Source: Yponomeuta sedellus
Taxonomy: Eukaryota; Arthropoda; Insecta; Lepidoptera; Yponomeutidae
Length of the DNA stretch: 64,000 bases
Direction of reading: 5' to 3'
Assembly (NCBI GenBank): GCA_934045075.1
Contig: OW203744.1
Coordinates: forward strand, 5,953,795-6,017,794
In this document: piece by piece, positions 1 through 10,752 of the stretch
Numbering within the stretch: position 1 is the stretch's first letter
How the letters are laid out: every line of letters begins with the position of its first letter
Made by a program: the position numbers and the translations under genes
The notes under the pieces: generated by a model
Database searches by the model: none
What the model was told of the DNA's origin: nothing
The model's input: the letters and a program-made list of their open reading frames with translations, nothing else

Positions 1-624
1 CTTAAATCTATACAGATCTAGGTATACATACTCCGGTAGTGTCTGTGACAAGAAAGTCACAGACACTGAACTGTACGGAACAATTTCTTCGTTGACCTTG
101 CGGGTAAAGCGCCTTACGCCTACAATTTCAAATTCTGCTGCAAGTTTCTTAAACAGTTCTTCATTCGTGATACTTGTTGGAACGAAGCGAAGGACCCCAA
201 TAGTCTCTACAGACCTCGCGGGAATATAGGCTCTAAAGCCCTGTTTCTTCAGCAGTTCGTCATTCGTCAGGAAGTTGTTCGCATTGGAAGCTTGTCCAAA
301 GCACACACCAATTTTATTAGCATTGATGCGCTTGATGCCCACCACGCCCTTGACGTCATTTTTGAAGATCGTGTTTAGCTGGTCAGGGTTTTTATTACCA
401 ATTCTGCCATTTTCGGATTCAACAAAGACAATGAATTCATCGCTCACCAAATTTTCCGCGTACAGCCGCCTGTAACCTGGTTTCAGATATGGCTTGAATC
501 CATCATCCTGCTGCTGCTCGCCGTGATGTTCGCGTCCATGGTCCTCAGTTCGCCCCCTCTTTAATTTGGGAGGAGGTTCATCCTCGGAAAGCCCAGGGGG
601 CTTTGCCCCCGGGCGATCTTTCAT
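1..624 (-). CDS. 5' part of a retroelement ORF1 (gag-like), runs off the left edge
   Basis: An uninterrupted 208-codon reading frame starts at ATG 624-622 and is still open at base 1. An in-frame TAA lies nine codons upstream, so this ATG is the first available start. The N-terminus is Pro/Lys/Arg/Asp-rich and low in complexity (residues 1-45). A folded part follows, with blocks such as FIVFVESENGRIGNK, GVVGIKRINANKIGVCF, SVETIGVLRFVP and SSVSVTFLSQTLPEYVYLDL. The last block resembles the region just before the CCHC knuckles in nucleic-acid-binding ORF1 proteins of jockey/X-type non-LTR elements. The knuckles themselves would lie outside the window. It probably coats the element RNA. The family call is from memory of motif style, not a search. 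Confidence 0.7.
   Translation of the reverse strand, partial: MKDRPGAKPPGLSEDEPPPKLKRGRTEDHGREHHGEQQQDDGFKPYLKPGYRRLYAENLVSDEFIVFVESENGRIGNKNPDQLNTIFKNDVKGVVGIKRINANKIGVCFGQASNANNFLTNDELLKKQGFRAYIPARSVETIGVLRFVPTSITNEELFKKLAAEFEIVGVRRFTRKVNEEIVPYSSVSVTFLSQTLPEYVYLDLYRFK
39..66. repeat. Perfect 11-bp hairpin inside the ORF1
   Basis: GTGTCTGTGAC at 39-49 is exactly complementary to GTCACAGACAC at 56-66, with a 6-base loop. It lies within coding sequence (Ser-Val-Ser-Val-Thr...Ser-Gln-Thr). A weaker GC-rich palindrome lies at 589-613 of the same ORF. Confidence 0.8.
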
Positions 625-1072
625 CTCGCCGAACCTAACGACGATGTTTTAAATACTTTTAGCGTAAGTTTATCGAGTTTTAACAATTTTCAGAAATATT
701 TTTGACAAATTTTCAAAAAACGCGCCTATCCTCTTCAAAAGCCCGCCAAAAAAAAAAAACTGTATAGGCGAAAGTTTGTGAGTGTTGCCTAGTTAGACCT
801 GAGATTTCCGCACTTAGCCTCATAGTTGGGTCATTCTACGTAGCAAGTTCTGAGGTATGGTAAAACTTCAGGCACTAGGGTTTCCTTACGATGTTTTCCT
901 TCACAGTCAGCGAGTGGTATTGCTAAATAAACAAGGATATGTAGGCCTATCTACACCAGTGAATGAAAATAGTCTGAAACATGTATTGCTGCTAAAATAC
1001 ATGCAATTGACAGCTATGAAATCACTTTACCTTGTAACAAGTTAAAAATTGCCGTTATAGGCTATAAATACA
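625..1072. other. Retroelement 5' UTR and dispersed-repeat remnant
   Basis: 625-780 is AT-rich and includes a 12-A run; it is the likely 5' leader of the ORF1 element. 789-925 matches 5132-5270 (shared blocks such as GTTAGACCTGAGATTTCC and CACTTAGCCTCA) and ends in the common lepidopteran SINE-body block around TTTTCCTTCACAGTCAGCGA. Short frames here are not genes. Confidence 0.6.
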
Positions 1073-2052
1073 CTAGGATACATACAAATACCCTTCGAGG
1101 TTCTGAGCTAGGGCTTGGCGAGTCTCCCGGCTGCAGGCACCAGAGCAATGGTTGAGGCAGCGGAGGACGGCTAGCCGCTGAGGCAGGTCGAGCTTGTCAC
1201 TGGTGGCCAAACCAAACAGGGGCTCGGCTAGGTATTCCACTAGGGCAGTGCTGAGTGTAGGGTCCTTTTGTCGCAGTTCCTGTTAGATAAAAAGATTTTA
1301 GATTTTTAGTTGGGCCAATGTACATAACATTAACAGCGTTGGTATCGAATTAGATGTTCTTATCAAATTCATGGGCATCATGTGTGTCCTCGTTTATTTA
1401 ATTTGTGCGTATTGGTAAAATTAATAAGGGTGAGATTGACACAATATAAAAAGTGCAACACAAAACTATTTGCCTCTGGCTTGCACAACATTGTTGTCTA
1501 TCTGGTGTAAATGAGAAAAAAAAATGTTATACAGAACCTATCATTGATTAACCGTTCTGTAGTCCTATACCTACAATTATTACTATACTAGTTGCAAAAA
1601 ATTCTTACATTGATAAACTTCAGCAGTGACTTCAAGAAGGTCCACCAATGTTGGCAGTGGTTGATGAGGTATTTCCTAAGGCCTTCCAACCAGTACAGAA
1701 GTATAGGTATTAGCTCTTTCCCAAGCAGGCACCATGTTTTAGAAGGCGGTAGCTTTAGTAAATGCTCCAAAATCATGAAGGCAAGGCCGCTTTCTTGGCG
1801 CTTGCTAAAGAACTAAAAACAATATTAACGTATTAATTACCTTCCCGTAAGGAAAAACTTTTGGTGCACATTTTTATAAATAATTAAGGTACTACTTACT
1901 TCAAACTCAAAAGATCTAATTTTTGTCAGCGCAAGGGCTGTCGACATGTTGAGCGGGATTTTAGACAAATCATGTTTGTCCGTAATGTCGTGCGTAAGCG
2001 ACATAAAACTGTTCAAGTTTCTAACGCCGTTTATTGCTTTTATCACATCCAT
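1073..2052 (-). CDS. Three-exon host gene, product not recognised (187 aa, possibly helical-repeat)
   Basis: Exons are 2052-1900 (51 codons), 1812-1609 (68 codons) and 1279-1073 (68 codons plus TAG). Splice sites are canonical: donors GTAAGT and GTAAGA, acceptors TTTTTAG and TTATCTAACAG. Both introns (87 and 329 bp) are phase 0 and the spliced frame has no stop. The start is the first ATG after an in-frame TGA. The protein begins MDVIKAINGVRNLNSF and is rich in Leu-dense amphipathic helices (AFMILEHLLKLPPSKTW, ELIPILLYWLEGLRKYL, ALVEYLAEPLFGLATSDKL, LPQRLAVLRCLNHCSG), as in ARM/HEAT-type folds. I see no signal peptide, membrane segment or catalytic motif. Exon 3 may instead splice at AGG|GTATTT near 1090 and continue leftward past the retroelement, so the C-terminus is uncertain. 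E2F-like and CCAAT motifs upstream hint at cell-cycle control. Confidence 0.65.
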
Positions 2053-2098
2053 TTCACGTAATCGCACAAATGTGTTCAACAAAACAACAGTTCAAAAC

Positions 2099-2117
2099 GA
2101 TTGGCTTTCCCGCGAAA
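2099..2117 (-). promoter_or_regulatory. Candidate E2F site and CCAAT box upstream of the three-exon gene
   Basis: Read on the minus strand, TTTCGCGGGAAA (2117-2106) is a full two-sided E2F-type motif, followed by CCAATC (2104-2099). They lie 47-65 bp before the ATG at 2052. E2F plus CCAAT is typical of S-phase and DNA-repair promoters; the functional reading is inference. Confidence 0.4.
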
Positions 2118-2700
2118 CGCAATAAGCATCACAGATTAGAAAGAAAGACAAAAATCGCATAGAGAATATTTATTAGGGATGTTTAAGAATAATCGATTTT
2201 TAAATCGATTAAGTCAACCACAGCTACTTAAGGACGATCCTGCTGATCTATGATGAGGTTACAATAAGGACAAAAAATATACTTTCTATTTTAGTTGTTT
2301 TTAGAATCAAAAGAAAGCCAAAAGTGTTAAACTAAACGTTTAACGTCCTAGACCCTACTAGAACGTAAAGGTCAAAACGTTTACTTACAAGTACAATACA
2401 TTTGAACGAGAGCAGTTTAAAATTCCGTGTCTTACGTTTCAACCTGTACGTAAAAAAATCTAAAAACAGATGGTCTAGCTCTAATACAGACTATTAGAAC
2501 GAGTATTTTCTATTCAGGATTTCTTTTAAACATAGTATTACTTAATTTGTTTTAAACATGATTAGTATTAACACCTCGTTTCCTAAAATGTTGTAAGTAT
2601 TGAGCCGTTTTCAGCACAACTTCGAAATGCGATTAATAGATGGCGCTTACAGGTGTGGCCATAGAAAAGCCGGAATACGGCTGTCAAAATTAATATGCGC
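2118..2700. other. Upstream intergenic AT-rich DNA
   Basis: No gene or clear repeat seen. The only structured spot is a short inverted pair of AATCGATT motifs near 2190-2210, separated by a TTTAA core, downstream of GGGATGTTTAAG. Confidence 0.5.
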
Positions 2701-2711
2701 TAAGCAAAAAT

Positions 2712-3560
2712 TCAGAGCCAGAGCGCTAGTGTTTCCCATATGCGGCATTCCTATATGCGGCTGAAACATGGACTCTCCGGGAAAATCAGAAGAAAATGTA
2801 GATGCTCTCGAAATGTGGTGCTGGAGAAGAATCTTGGGGTATCGTGGACAGAATTCCACATAAACCAGTCCATATTGTAAGAACTCGGCATCAAGCAGCG
2901 TCTCTCGATATCAACCCTTGTATGTCCCCACTGCTGGGGCACGGGTCTCTTCCTGCATCTGCATCGCAGGAAGGTTAGGCCATACTCCACCACGGGGGCC
3001 AAGTCCGGGTTGGAAGAGGATTGTAAGACAGTGGCGGGCCTTACTGTCAGAAGTTATCAAGCCGCCCATAAGGCCTCTGACATGGCTTAACGACTGCCAT
3101 TATATGACAGCCCACGCCAACGGCTTAACGTGCCTTCCGAAGCACGGAAGCGCTCGGAAAAATGCCACTAGCGGTAGTCACGGGACGCTCACCCATCCTA
3201 TACCTGACCGCGCCTGTTGTTGCTTAACCAAGTGATTGATTCCAATCACTCGGTTCGCCTAGGCCACGAGCGCTTCAACGTCTCTCAGTAATAGTAAAGT
3301 CTCTCATTCTTACTTTCTTTGGACGTGTGTCACGCCGAGGCGAAGTGTCCATTGAGCACTTGGCAGAAGAGCACGCGGCAGATCACCCATGAGATGGACC
3401 GACAAAATTAAGAATGCTTTTGACATTCTTATTCATTTTAAACGAGTGCGCAAGGAAAGCGGCGGCGCGGCGGTGCGAGAGGAATGGCGGAGGATTGTGA
3501 GGCAGACCACCACCCCGACGACGTAACGACCACGACCGCTCTGTCAAGAGCGTTCCGACT
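2712..3560 (+). pseudogene. RTE-type LINE reverse-transcriptase C-terminus, split by a SINE
   Basis: 2712-2898 reads, across one frameshift, as AAETWTLRENQKKM then DALEMWCWRRILG, then INQSIL-stop-ELGIKQRLS. This is the conserved tail of RTE-like endonuclease/reverse transcriptases. After the SINE at 2907-3278 the frame resumes (RRGEVSIEHLAEEHAADHP, near 3330-3400) and ends in the usual basic, Lys-rich C-terminus around 3540-3570. The frameshift, stops and the insertion make it dead. It encodes only the part after the catalytic FADD motif. Confidence 0.75.
2907..3278 (-). mobile_element. 5S-rRNA-derived SINE, subfamily A, full length, with target duplication
   Basis: The 372-bp copy is flanked by perfect CGTCTCTC repeats (2899-2906, 3279-3286) and interrupts the RTE remnant. 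On the minus strand the head contains GTTAAGCAACAACAGGCGCG and GGATGGGTGAGCGTCC. These match the box A and box C segments of the 5S rRNA internal promoter (5S has GTTAAGCAAC...GGATGGGTGACCG). The body holds the CCCGGACTTGGCCCCCGTGG block, and the 3' end is CAAGGGTTGATATC. Confidence 0.8.
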
Positions 3561-5130
3561 AAGAAGAAGAAGCAAAAATTTTACAGCCGTGTCTCGGTTT
3601 TTGTATGTGCACGCCTATTAACGCCATCTATGAAGTGCTTTGTGAATTTGTGTTGAAAACAGCTTATTTCAGAGGCCATTCTTGGGTTTTTTAATATTTT
3701 TCTAGCCTAGGCATGGGAAGGGACACGGTGCCCGAGTCACCGTTGAGTATAAATAAATATACTCTGTACTTAATTTCGATAGCGAGGCGCCGCGCATCAC
3801 AAGAGTCACGACAGCATGGATAGTACGATGATGCAAGTCACGCTTTGTTTGGCTTAAAAATTTCAGAACTGACAGTTCATGTACTGTCCATGTACTGAAA
3901 ACTCGTGACTTTTGACGTTGAAGCACGCGACTCGAATCTTATCATTCTACACCGTTAGGTTGAAATCTATAATGAATCCTGTTATTGTCGTTCACGGAAA
4001 ATTACAAAGCATAAATCTAAATGTCAAGGTGAAATTCCATTGTGTAAAAAGCGTTGAGATACAAATTTTACAGTGCTTCACAGACAACACAATGCACCAT
4101 AATACTTTATTTCCCTTAGAATATTTTATCTCAGGGCTGACAACACAACAAAATAATCTAAAGCTTTGTCGATTACTCCAATGATTCATGGTGCAAGGTC
4201 CGCCATCCATCACGTATAAAGCAAACTCAATTTAAAGTCGTAAGATTGTGAATAACCACCTTGAATTTTCGATTAAATCGAATCTACGTCATTACCTATA
4301 TGCACAACACTAGAGCTTGTTTTTTTTTTAACGATACGATATCCGGTCTACCGAGTATCTTTTCCGTCTTTTCCTGATTTTACGTTTCGATATGCACTCC
4401 ATTCCTACAGATACGTCTAATTCAATAGATTTAACAATCGATTTCGATTGGGAACCGATCCTATATAGATAATTTTGAATGTTGAGTGTTCTTATGCTGA
4501 TAGTTTAATTTTCTTTTATGTTTTAACTATTATTTTTTTCTTTAATATTGTTTTCTTACCGTCATTTGATGACAAGTGAGAGCTGACACAAGACGCAGTA
4601 ACGATCAATTTTCGTCTCCTTAGATTGGCAGCAGTGATGACTCAGTTGGGGCAGTGTTGCCTGACTAAGAGATTTATCATTATCTTGGGCTTATTTGGAT
4701 GCCACAGTAAAGGAATTACTAACGATCTGTTTGCCCGAGCACATCCGTCTCTCCACTCCAAGCTCGAGTACTCCTTATTAAAGAACAGCTTCTATAATAA
4801 AGTTACACTTCTGACGTTATTACTAGTTTAAAATACTAAGCACCAACATTCTAATTACTGTAACCATATTAGTGACTTTTATAAAATTGCCGATTTATTA
4901 ATGAACTTAAATTATTGATTGGCAGTTCAAAATATACCGTCCGTTGTTTGAGACGTAAAATATACTAGTTACAGCATGCATATAATATGCATAAAGTGTT
5001 GGCCATTTTGTGGATTAGCCATTTCAAGCGCTGCGTTGAATGTCTGTCGGCGTTATGTGAACACCGACAGACATTAAGGTTTCCCAACAATATTTTCCTT
5101 TAAAAGTTAGCAAAGTGGAATTGCTAATTG
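3561..5130. other. No gene seen; possible RNase H scrap at 4625-4800
   Basis: Mostly AT-rich unique-looking DNA. A frame at 4625-4831 contains GCHSKGITNDLFARAHPS, which faintly recalls the C-terminal RNase H block of some LINEs (GHS-x-G-x-x-N-x-x-A-D-x-L-A-R), but it lacks the second acidic residue. I would not call it a gene. Confidence 0.3.
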
Positions 5131-5131
5131 T

Positions 5132-5350
5132 GTGTTAGTTAGACCTGAGATTTCCACACTTAGCCTCACAGTTGGGCCATTGTACGTAGTAGGTAAGTGC
5201 TGAGGTATATTCAACTTCACACTAGAGTTTCTTTTCAACGTTTTCCTTTATCGTCAGCGAGTGGTATTGCTACTATAACTTCACAAATGTCCTAAATTTA
5301 GAAAACGGTAACATTGATACATGCCGGGATACGAACCCACGAGCTCTGGA
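5132..5350 (-). repeat. SINE-body repeat, partner of 789-925, with a decayed tRNA-like T-arm
   Basis: 5132-5270 shares its left block with 789-925 and ends with the TTTTCCTTTATCGTCAGCGA-type body seen in other SINE copies here. The segment near 5322-5345 (CCGGGATACGAACCCACG) is a decayed tRNA-like B box on the minus strand. Confidence 0.55.
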
Positions 5351-6639
5351 ATATGAGCCTGAATTTCTACCGATTCGTTAACGCCTTTTGGGAAATAAAC
5401 TTACATCACGTCTTAATCAATCTTTGTTCCCTTTTTAGCACGTAAGGATGTCACAACTGTTGATGGACCTAATTAACAAAATAATGCAAGTAAAAAAATT
5501 AATGCAATCAATTCAATTCAATTTTTTATTCATTGTTAAAACAAAATGTTTACTTAATAAGCGTCATAGTTGCTAGTTTCACAATTTATTGTTTTCAAAA
5601 ACTATTTAAGGTAATTAACAGAGTTTTAAACATAAAAATTATTACTCATGAGTGTGTTGGCCACTAGACACAATCGTCCCCTAAATATCTTTTAATATTA
5701 TTTTACTATTTAATACCAGACTTCTTTGTCTTCTAAACAATCCCTGATATTATGGTAAGCTTTTTTAAACAGTATACTTAATATATTTTTTAAAACGCGC
5801 CGGAGGTAATTCTAATATATATTCGACAGTGCCCCATAAAGGGTATTTAAACTTTTGCGAGTCAAAATCTTAGAAATGACAGCATCATCACTCGACGGTT
5901 AAAAGGATATAGGGCATAAGCGACAAAAACCAAATTGTTCAGGAGCGCAATTTAAAGTTTAAAATTTCAGAAAAAAAATCATATCTTTTTTATTTATTGT
6001 CATATCGTAAAGATGGAAACAGCTCTAAGCTCGAAGAAAATACGAGCATTAATTGTAATTTTATTTTATTTGATTCGACGATGCCCTATGTAGTTCAATG
6101 TCGCTTAACTCAATCGAACATATTTTTTATATAAGGTAATTCGACATATGTCATATCTTCATATAAAAAAACGAAGAGTATAGAAGACTAAGCTACATTT
6201 GATTTCCATATACCAAGAGGTAATAGGGCATGAGTCACATGACTATTGAATAACTAAAATAGGTAAAGAGGGATATATGACGTTTCACACCATTGTTACA
6301 AAAGGTAATGGAGCACAAGAAACAGTGCTTAGTCAAAACATGGTGAGGATGACAGACTTTAGTGACACCGTAAGTGGTTTGAAAAAATGGTAACATGGTA
6401 CTTCCACACGTCAAGGTTTGTAGGCCAAAAGGAAAACAAGAACATCCAACATGTGAAATTATCTGGGCAATCGGTAATGCGGAATAAACGTCACGTCCTA
6501 ATAATAATAGATTCACAACCAACATGTTTTTCCTTTGAAATGAGACATAAAGTAACTGCATACGTTAGAAGATGTTAGTGTTATCATCATCGTTCTTATG
6601 TACCAGATTAGTAACCTACATTAGATACTATTTGGAGAT
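5351..6639. other. AT-rich DNA without recognisable genes
   Basis: No coding signal. AGGGCAT or its complement ATGCCCTA recurs near 5913, 6082 and 6225 in both orientations, which may be the wreck of an inverted-repeat element. Frames at 6235-6578 lack family features. Confidence 0.45.
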
Positions 6640-6861
6640 AGTGATGATACACCATTCCGTAGGAATTGCCCTCTGAAACCCTGCACGTGCCTCCCGGGTA
6701 GTGCTAAACGAGTATTAACGCCGAGTATCGGGCGGCAGTTATGATAACCCGACAACTGGCTTGCCAGAAGGCCCCACAGGCCTAGAGGACTAAATAACCT
6801 CTGTAAACGATGGAGCGAAAAGGATGGGGATACTACCGCTACTAATACTCCCAAGAAAACT

Positions 6862-7790
6862 ATGAGCAGGATGAACAATAGTAAGGATTTGTCGGACTAT
6901 CTGGTTGACGCCCGGCGCCAGGATGGTTCCGGGTCACCTGGTGTGAAATATGCTACCGGCCGCAAGAAGGTGACACAGCAAGCCCCTTGCGGAAATTGGG
7001 TTACTGCTGATCAAACTCTACTCCGTAACAAAAAGAGACAAATCCCGGACATTCACCACGCTCTCACCATAGCCACTTGGAACGTTCGTGGTCTCTCCAA
7101 ACCAGGAGCAGCCGAAGTCGTGGAGAAGGAAATGGACAGGTATAATGTGGATATTCTTGCTGTAAGTGAAACCCATATAAAAGACTCGGGACACTACACT
7201 ACTCCATCTGGAAAATTGTTCATAGTGTCCGGATACGTCGACGTACGACCTCGTCGCCAAATCGCACAAAAACAAGGTAATGGGATACGATTCCATCAAT
7301 GACAGGATATTGAAAATCAGATTAGAAGCACATCCATACCCACTCAACCTACTCGCCATCTATGCACCAACATCTGCATCCAGTGAAGAAGAAATCGCTG
7401 AGTTCTACGACCAACTAAACAAAGCAGTCCAAGATGTTCCTAAGAAAGAGCCATTATTAATACTTAGCGATTTTAATTCTAAAATAGGAAAAACTGAGGA
7501 TGATTACCATCTCAGAAAGATTGTCGGCAGGTTTGGACTGGGAGTCAGAAACAACCGTGCCAACATGCTTTTGGACTTTTGCATGGAGAACGACCTTTCG
7601 GTCATGAACACCTGATTTCAACAACACCCAAGACGACTCTACACGTGGACGTCACCTAATGGTCTTCACAGGAACCAAATTGACTTCGTTCTAGTAAACC
7701 AAAGATGGAGCTCATCTATATCAGCAGCAAAGACGAGACCAGGTGCAGACTGCGGCAGTGAACTTAGCTTCTGACTGTTTAAAATCCGTC
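6862..7790 (+). pseudogene. RTE LINE endonuclease domain (APE-like), frameshifted
   Basis: The APE-type endonuclease that nicks target DNA. The first segment (6862-7302) carries TIATWNVRGLSKPGAAEV (catalytic Asn) and DILAVSETHIKD (catalytic Glu). A frameshift near 7275-7300 moves to the frame at 7280-7615 (MGYDSINDRILKIRL, LAIYAPTS, LILSDFNSKIGKTEDD). The usual GDFNAKIG motif reads SDFNSKIG here, keeping Asp and Asn. A second break near 7615 is followed by LYTWTSPNGLHRNQIDFVLV and KTRPGADCGSE, where the expected terminal Asp-His is lost (SELSF then stop). It is inactive as written. Confidence 0.85.
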
Positions 7791-7819
7791 TGAAGAAGTC
7801 AAAAATAGGTACCCTCAAC

Positions 7820-8307
7820 AAACAACAAATGATTATACTATTTTTATTTTAATGCACTAACCCGTGCTTACGAACAAATTTAAAAACCTATTTAAAGGCT
7901 AAAAATTTCACCCATGCCGGGATTCGAACCCGCAACCTCTGGCTATCCGTGCCAGCGCTCTACCAATTGAGCCCATGGGCGACTCACGGCATCAGTGAAA
8001 TTTCGAACCTCTTTACACTATTCTCTGTATTACGTACAGGCAGCGACATCTGACTTAAGCAAATTGCATTACTTACAGCCCCGACTACCTACTTTGCAGT
8101 TAAGTTTAACATCGGAACGATATCACTGTACCCACATGATTATACTATTTTTATTTTAATGCACTAACCCGTGCTAAGGAACAAATTTAAAAACCTATTT
8201 AGAGGCTAAAGATTTCACCCATGCCGGGATTCGAACCCGCAACCTCTGGCTATCCGTGCCAGCGCTCTACCAATTGAGCCTCTAAATAGGTTTTTAAACA
8301 ACAAATG
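7820..8307 (-). mobile_element. Dimeric tRNA-derived SINE (family S1) with 12-bp target duplication
   Basis: AAACAACAAATG is duplicated at 7820-7831 and 8296-8307. The insert 7832-8295 holds two minus-strand units, each ending at ATACTATTTTTATTTTAATG on the plus strand. Both have a tRNA-like head (A box around TCAATTGGTAGAGCGC, B box GGGTTCGAATCCCGGC). The right unit is truncated, and its 5' end carries an inverted copy of an internal segment (GCCTCTAAATAGGTTTTT, matching AAAAACCTATTTAGAGGC at 8191-8210). One pair of duplications encloses both units. Confidence 0.8.
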
Positions 8308-10752
8308 GTTAAGCAGAGGAAATCCTTAAAGGAAAAGGACTTAAAATAAGCCGAAGAACGAAACCACTATGCGGAGCTACATAGCGTTGTCCAAAAACTT
8401 TGCAGGAAAGATCGAGAGGCCTATATCGACAGTATATGCTCCGAAATAGAAAAATGTTCGGAAAGGGCGCACTCCCGAGATATGTTTCAAAAGGTAAACC
8501 TGCTCGCAAAGGAATTTAAACCAAAGCACTGGACCATTGAAAATGAAAAGAGGACGCCCTTATTGGATAAAGATGAGGTACTCGAAAGATGGAAGAGCTA
8601 CAGCGATGAAAGAACTATGGAAATGGATTATTCGGAAAAGGAACCAGACATCCTCCTCGAGGTAGTAGAGGCAGCACTTCTCAAACTGAAATACAAGGCA
8701 TGTGGCAGTGATGGCCTAACCGCGCAAATCTAGGAAGATCTAATCTAAGAAATATAGGAAGTGAAGGCATAGCAATCGTACATACCGTGTGTCAAAAAGT
8801 CTGGAGAACGGGTCAATGGCCAGCAAATTGGACCGAATCATTCGTAGTGCCTATACACAAGAAAGGCTCTATCCGTAAATGTGAGAATTACAGAACCATC
8901 TCTATCATCTCTCACGCGTGAAAAATCCTCTTACACGTCCTAAACCACCGGCTTGCACCCTACATCAATAGCCAAATACCGAAGGAACAAGCTGGATTTG
9001 TAAAAGGAAGAGGAACGAGGGAACAAATCTTGAACATTCGACAGCTGATCGAAAAATGCAGGGAACATAACATCACTATAGCCTTGTGTTTCATCGATTA
9101 TGCAAAAGCCTTTGACTGTATCAGCTGGAAGGCCATGTTCAGGGTTATGAAGGAGATGGGTATACCGGACCACCTTACCTTTCTTGTGCAGCAACTGTAC
9201 TCCAACGGTCAATCGAAAGTACGAATTGAGAACAGTCTTTCACACTGCTTCAAAGCAGAACGCTGCCGTGTTATGACAAAACACTGTATCTATAGATACA
9301 GTGTATCTATAGATACAGTGTTTTGAAGTAACATGAATAATTCGATTCTTCGCCCTTAAGTACATGGTATGTCATCAAAAAATATGGAAAAAGTTTTAAT
9401 AATACGCAAATCAGTCATAGTAAATAAAACTGTATAGCCAATATTATACAGACCTGTTTTGACAAAATACTGTTTCTATAGATAGGTACCGTGTTTTGCC
9501 AAAACATCCGCGTGATTTTTATGCCAAATAACTGTAGATGCAGTGTTTTGTCATTACAACTTTAAAACCTTTTCCTATTTGTCAAGAAAAAAAGCGGGTA
9601 TTCAGTGCGAAAATTCTAGATTTTCAATTAGAGTCTATATACAAAAAATATAAATTAACTAGTTACGGCATAATTATGTGCACTATTATTTAACACATGT
9701 AAAATTTTTAAAGTAATCTGTTTTGATTTGACGTATCTATGCGGAATTTTCTTAACGAAATGTTTTTGGCGTTTTCTGGAAAATGCCTGTTTTTAAATTA
9801 CAGTGTCTTGTCAGGACACGGCAGAACGAGGAGTGCGCCAGGGATGCGTACTATCTCCCCAACTGTTCAACCTGATCGGGGAACATATAATGAGAAGGGT
9901 TTTGGATAATTTAGAGGGGGGCATTCGGATAGGTGGGCATCTTCTGAACAACCTCCGCTTTGCCGATGACACCACCGTCATAGGCTCCTCGGAAACAGAG
10001 CTGGCTGAGCTTCTAGCGAGAGTGGATAGTATAAGTAAAGAATACGGACTTCATATCAACAGAAGTAAGACCAAGTTGATGTTTATTGATAGATCGGGCA
10101 CCTTGCAACGAACCAACGAGCTGCGAGACCTTGATGTTGTACACAAATTTGTATACTTAGGCTCGCAAATAAGCAATGACTGCGAACAAGAATTTGTCAG
10201 AAGATCCTAAATGGCTAAGTCAGCAGTGAAAAGGCTTGAGAAGATATGGAAAAACAGAAGCATCAACCGCAAGACAAAGATAAAACTAATGTAGACCCTT
10301 ATCTTCTCAATATTTCTGTATGCCTCGGAAACCTGGACATTAAAAGCCCGTATTCTGAAAAGAATAGATGCGTTTGAAATGTGATGCTGGCGGAGAATAC
10401 TCCGTATATCTTGGACCGAACGCCGCATAAACGTATCTATTTTAGAAGAAATTCACATAAAGACGAGGCTCTCCACAATCTGCACCCAATGCATCCTGAA
10501 GTTCTTCGGATATACCGTCCGACGCGGGCCAGATAACCTGGAGTATGTTATCAACACCGGTCGAGCGAACGGGAAACGAAGCAGAGGACGACCACCAACG
10601 CGTTGGTCAGATATAATAACTAAAGCTTCGGTAAGGACCCTACAAGCAGCCATACATCTGGCGCGTAATATAATCCAATGGAGAGAGCTGGTGGCGGAAT
10701 CTGCCCTTAGTCACGTCCCTCAGCCACGAGGAAACGACGAAGAAGGAGAAGG
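8308..10752 (+). pseudogene. RTE LINE reverse transcriptase, interrupted at 9263-9824
   Basis: The linker (FQKVNLLAKEFKPKHWTIEN, LKYKACGSDGLTAQI) precedes the polymerase. Motif A is ALCFIDYAKAFDCISW (about 9080-9125). Motif B, FKAE|RGVRQGCVLSPQLFNL, is split exactly by the transposon. Motif C is LRFADDTTVIG (about 9952-9980). The thumb and tail are HINRSKTKLMF, VYLGSQISND, MAKSAVKRLEKIWK, YASETWTLKARIL, WRRILRISWTERRINVSIL and GRPPTRWSDIITKA. In-frame stops occur near 8732, 8920, 10207 and 10293. All three catalytic Asp positions are visible, but the copy is dead. Confidence 0.85.
9263..9824. mobile_element. Non-autonomous DNA transposon, 26-bp inverted termini, inside the RT
   Basis: The left end starts CTGCCGTGTTATGACAAAAC and the right end reads CTGCCGTGTCCTGACAAGAC on the other strand (23 of 26 terminal bases match). 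Flanking AACG is duplicated (9259-9262, 9825-9828). The alternative is an 8-bp GCAGAACG duplication with the element ending at 9820, because target and terminus both contain GCAG. Just inside the left end, CTGTATCTATAGATACAG occurs twice in tandem (9282-9325). Degenerate copies of the TGTTTTG-ACAAAAC motif lie at 9450-9570. No ORF. Confidence 0.75.

Larger units (their letters stand above)
6640..10752 (+). mobile_element. RTE-type LINE (decayed) split by a SINE dimer and a DNA transposon
   Basis: A 4.1-kb composite. The leader is at about 6640-6860 and the endonuclease at 6862-7800. A SINE dimer occupies 7832-8295 with a 12-bp target duplication. The linker and first half of the reverse transcriptase are at 8308-9262, a 562-bp inverted-repeat transposon at 9263-9824, and the rest of the reverse transcriptase at 9825-10752, ending in a GAAGAAGGAGAAGGAG-type tail. 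Removing both insertions restores co-linear protein homology, but several stops and frameshifts remain. A second LINE tail abuts its 3' end at about 10753. Confidence 0.85.

Noticed and set aside
4625..4831. LINE RNase H domain
   Set aside because: Only a GCHSKG...ARA resemblance; one catalytic residue and the flanking blocks are missing.
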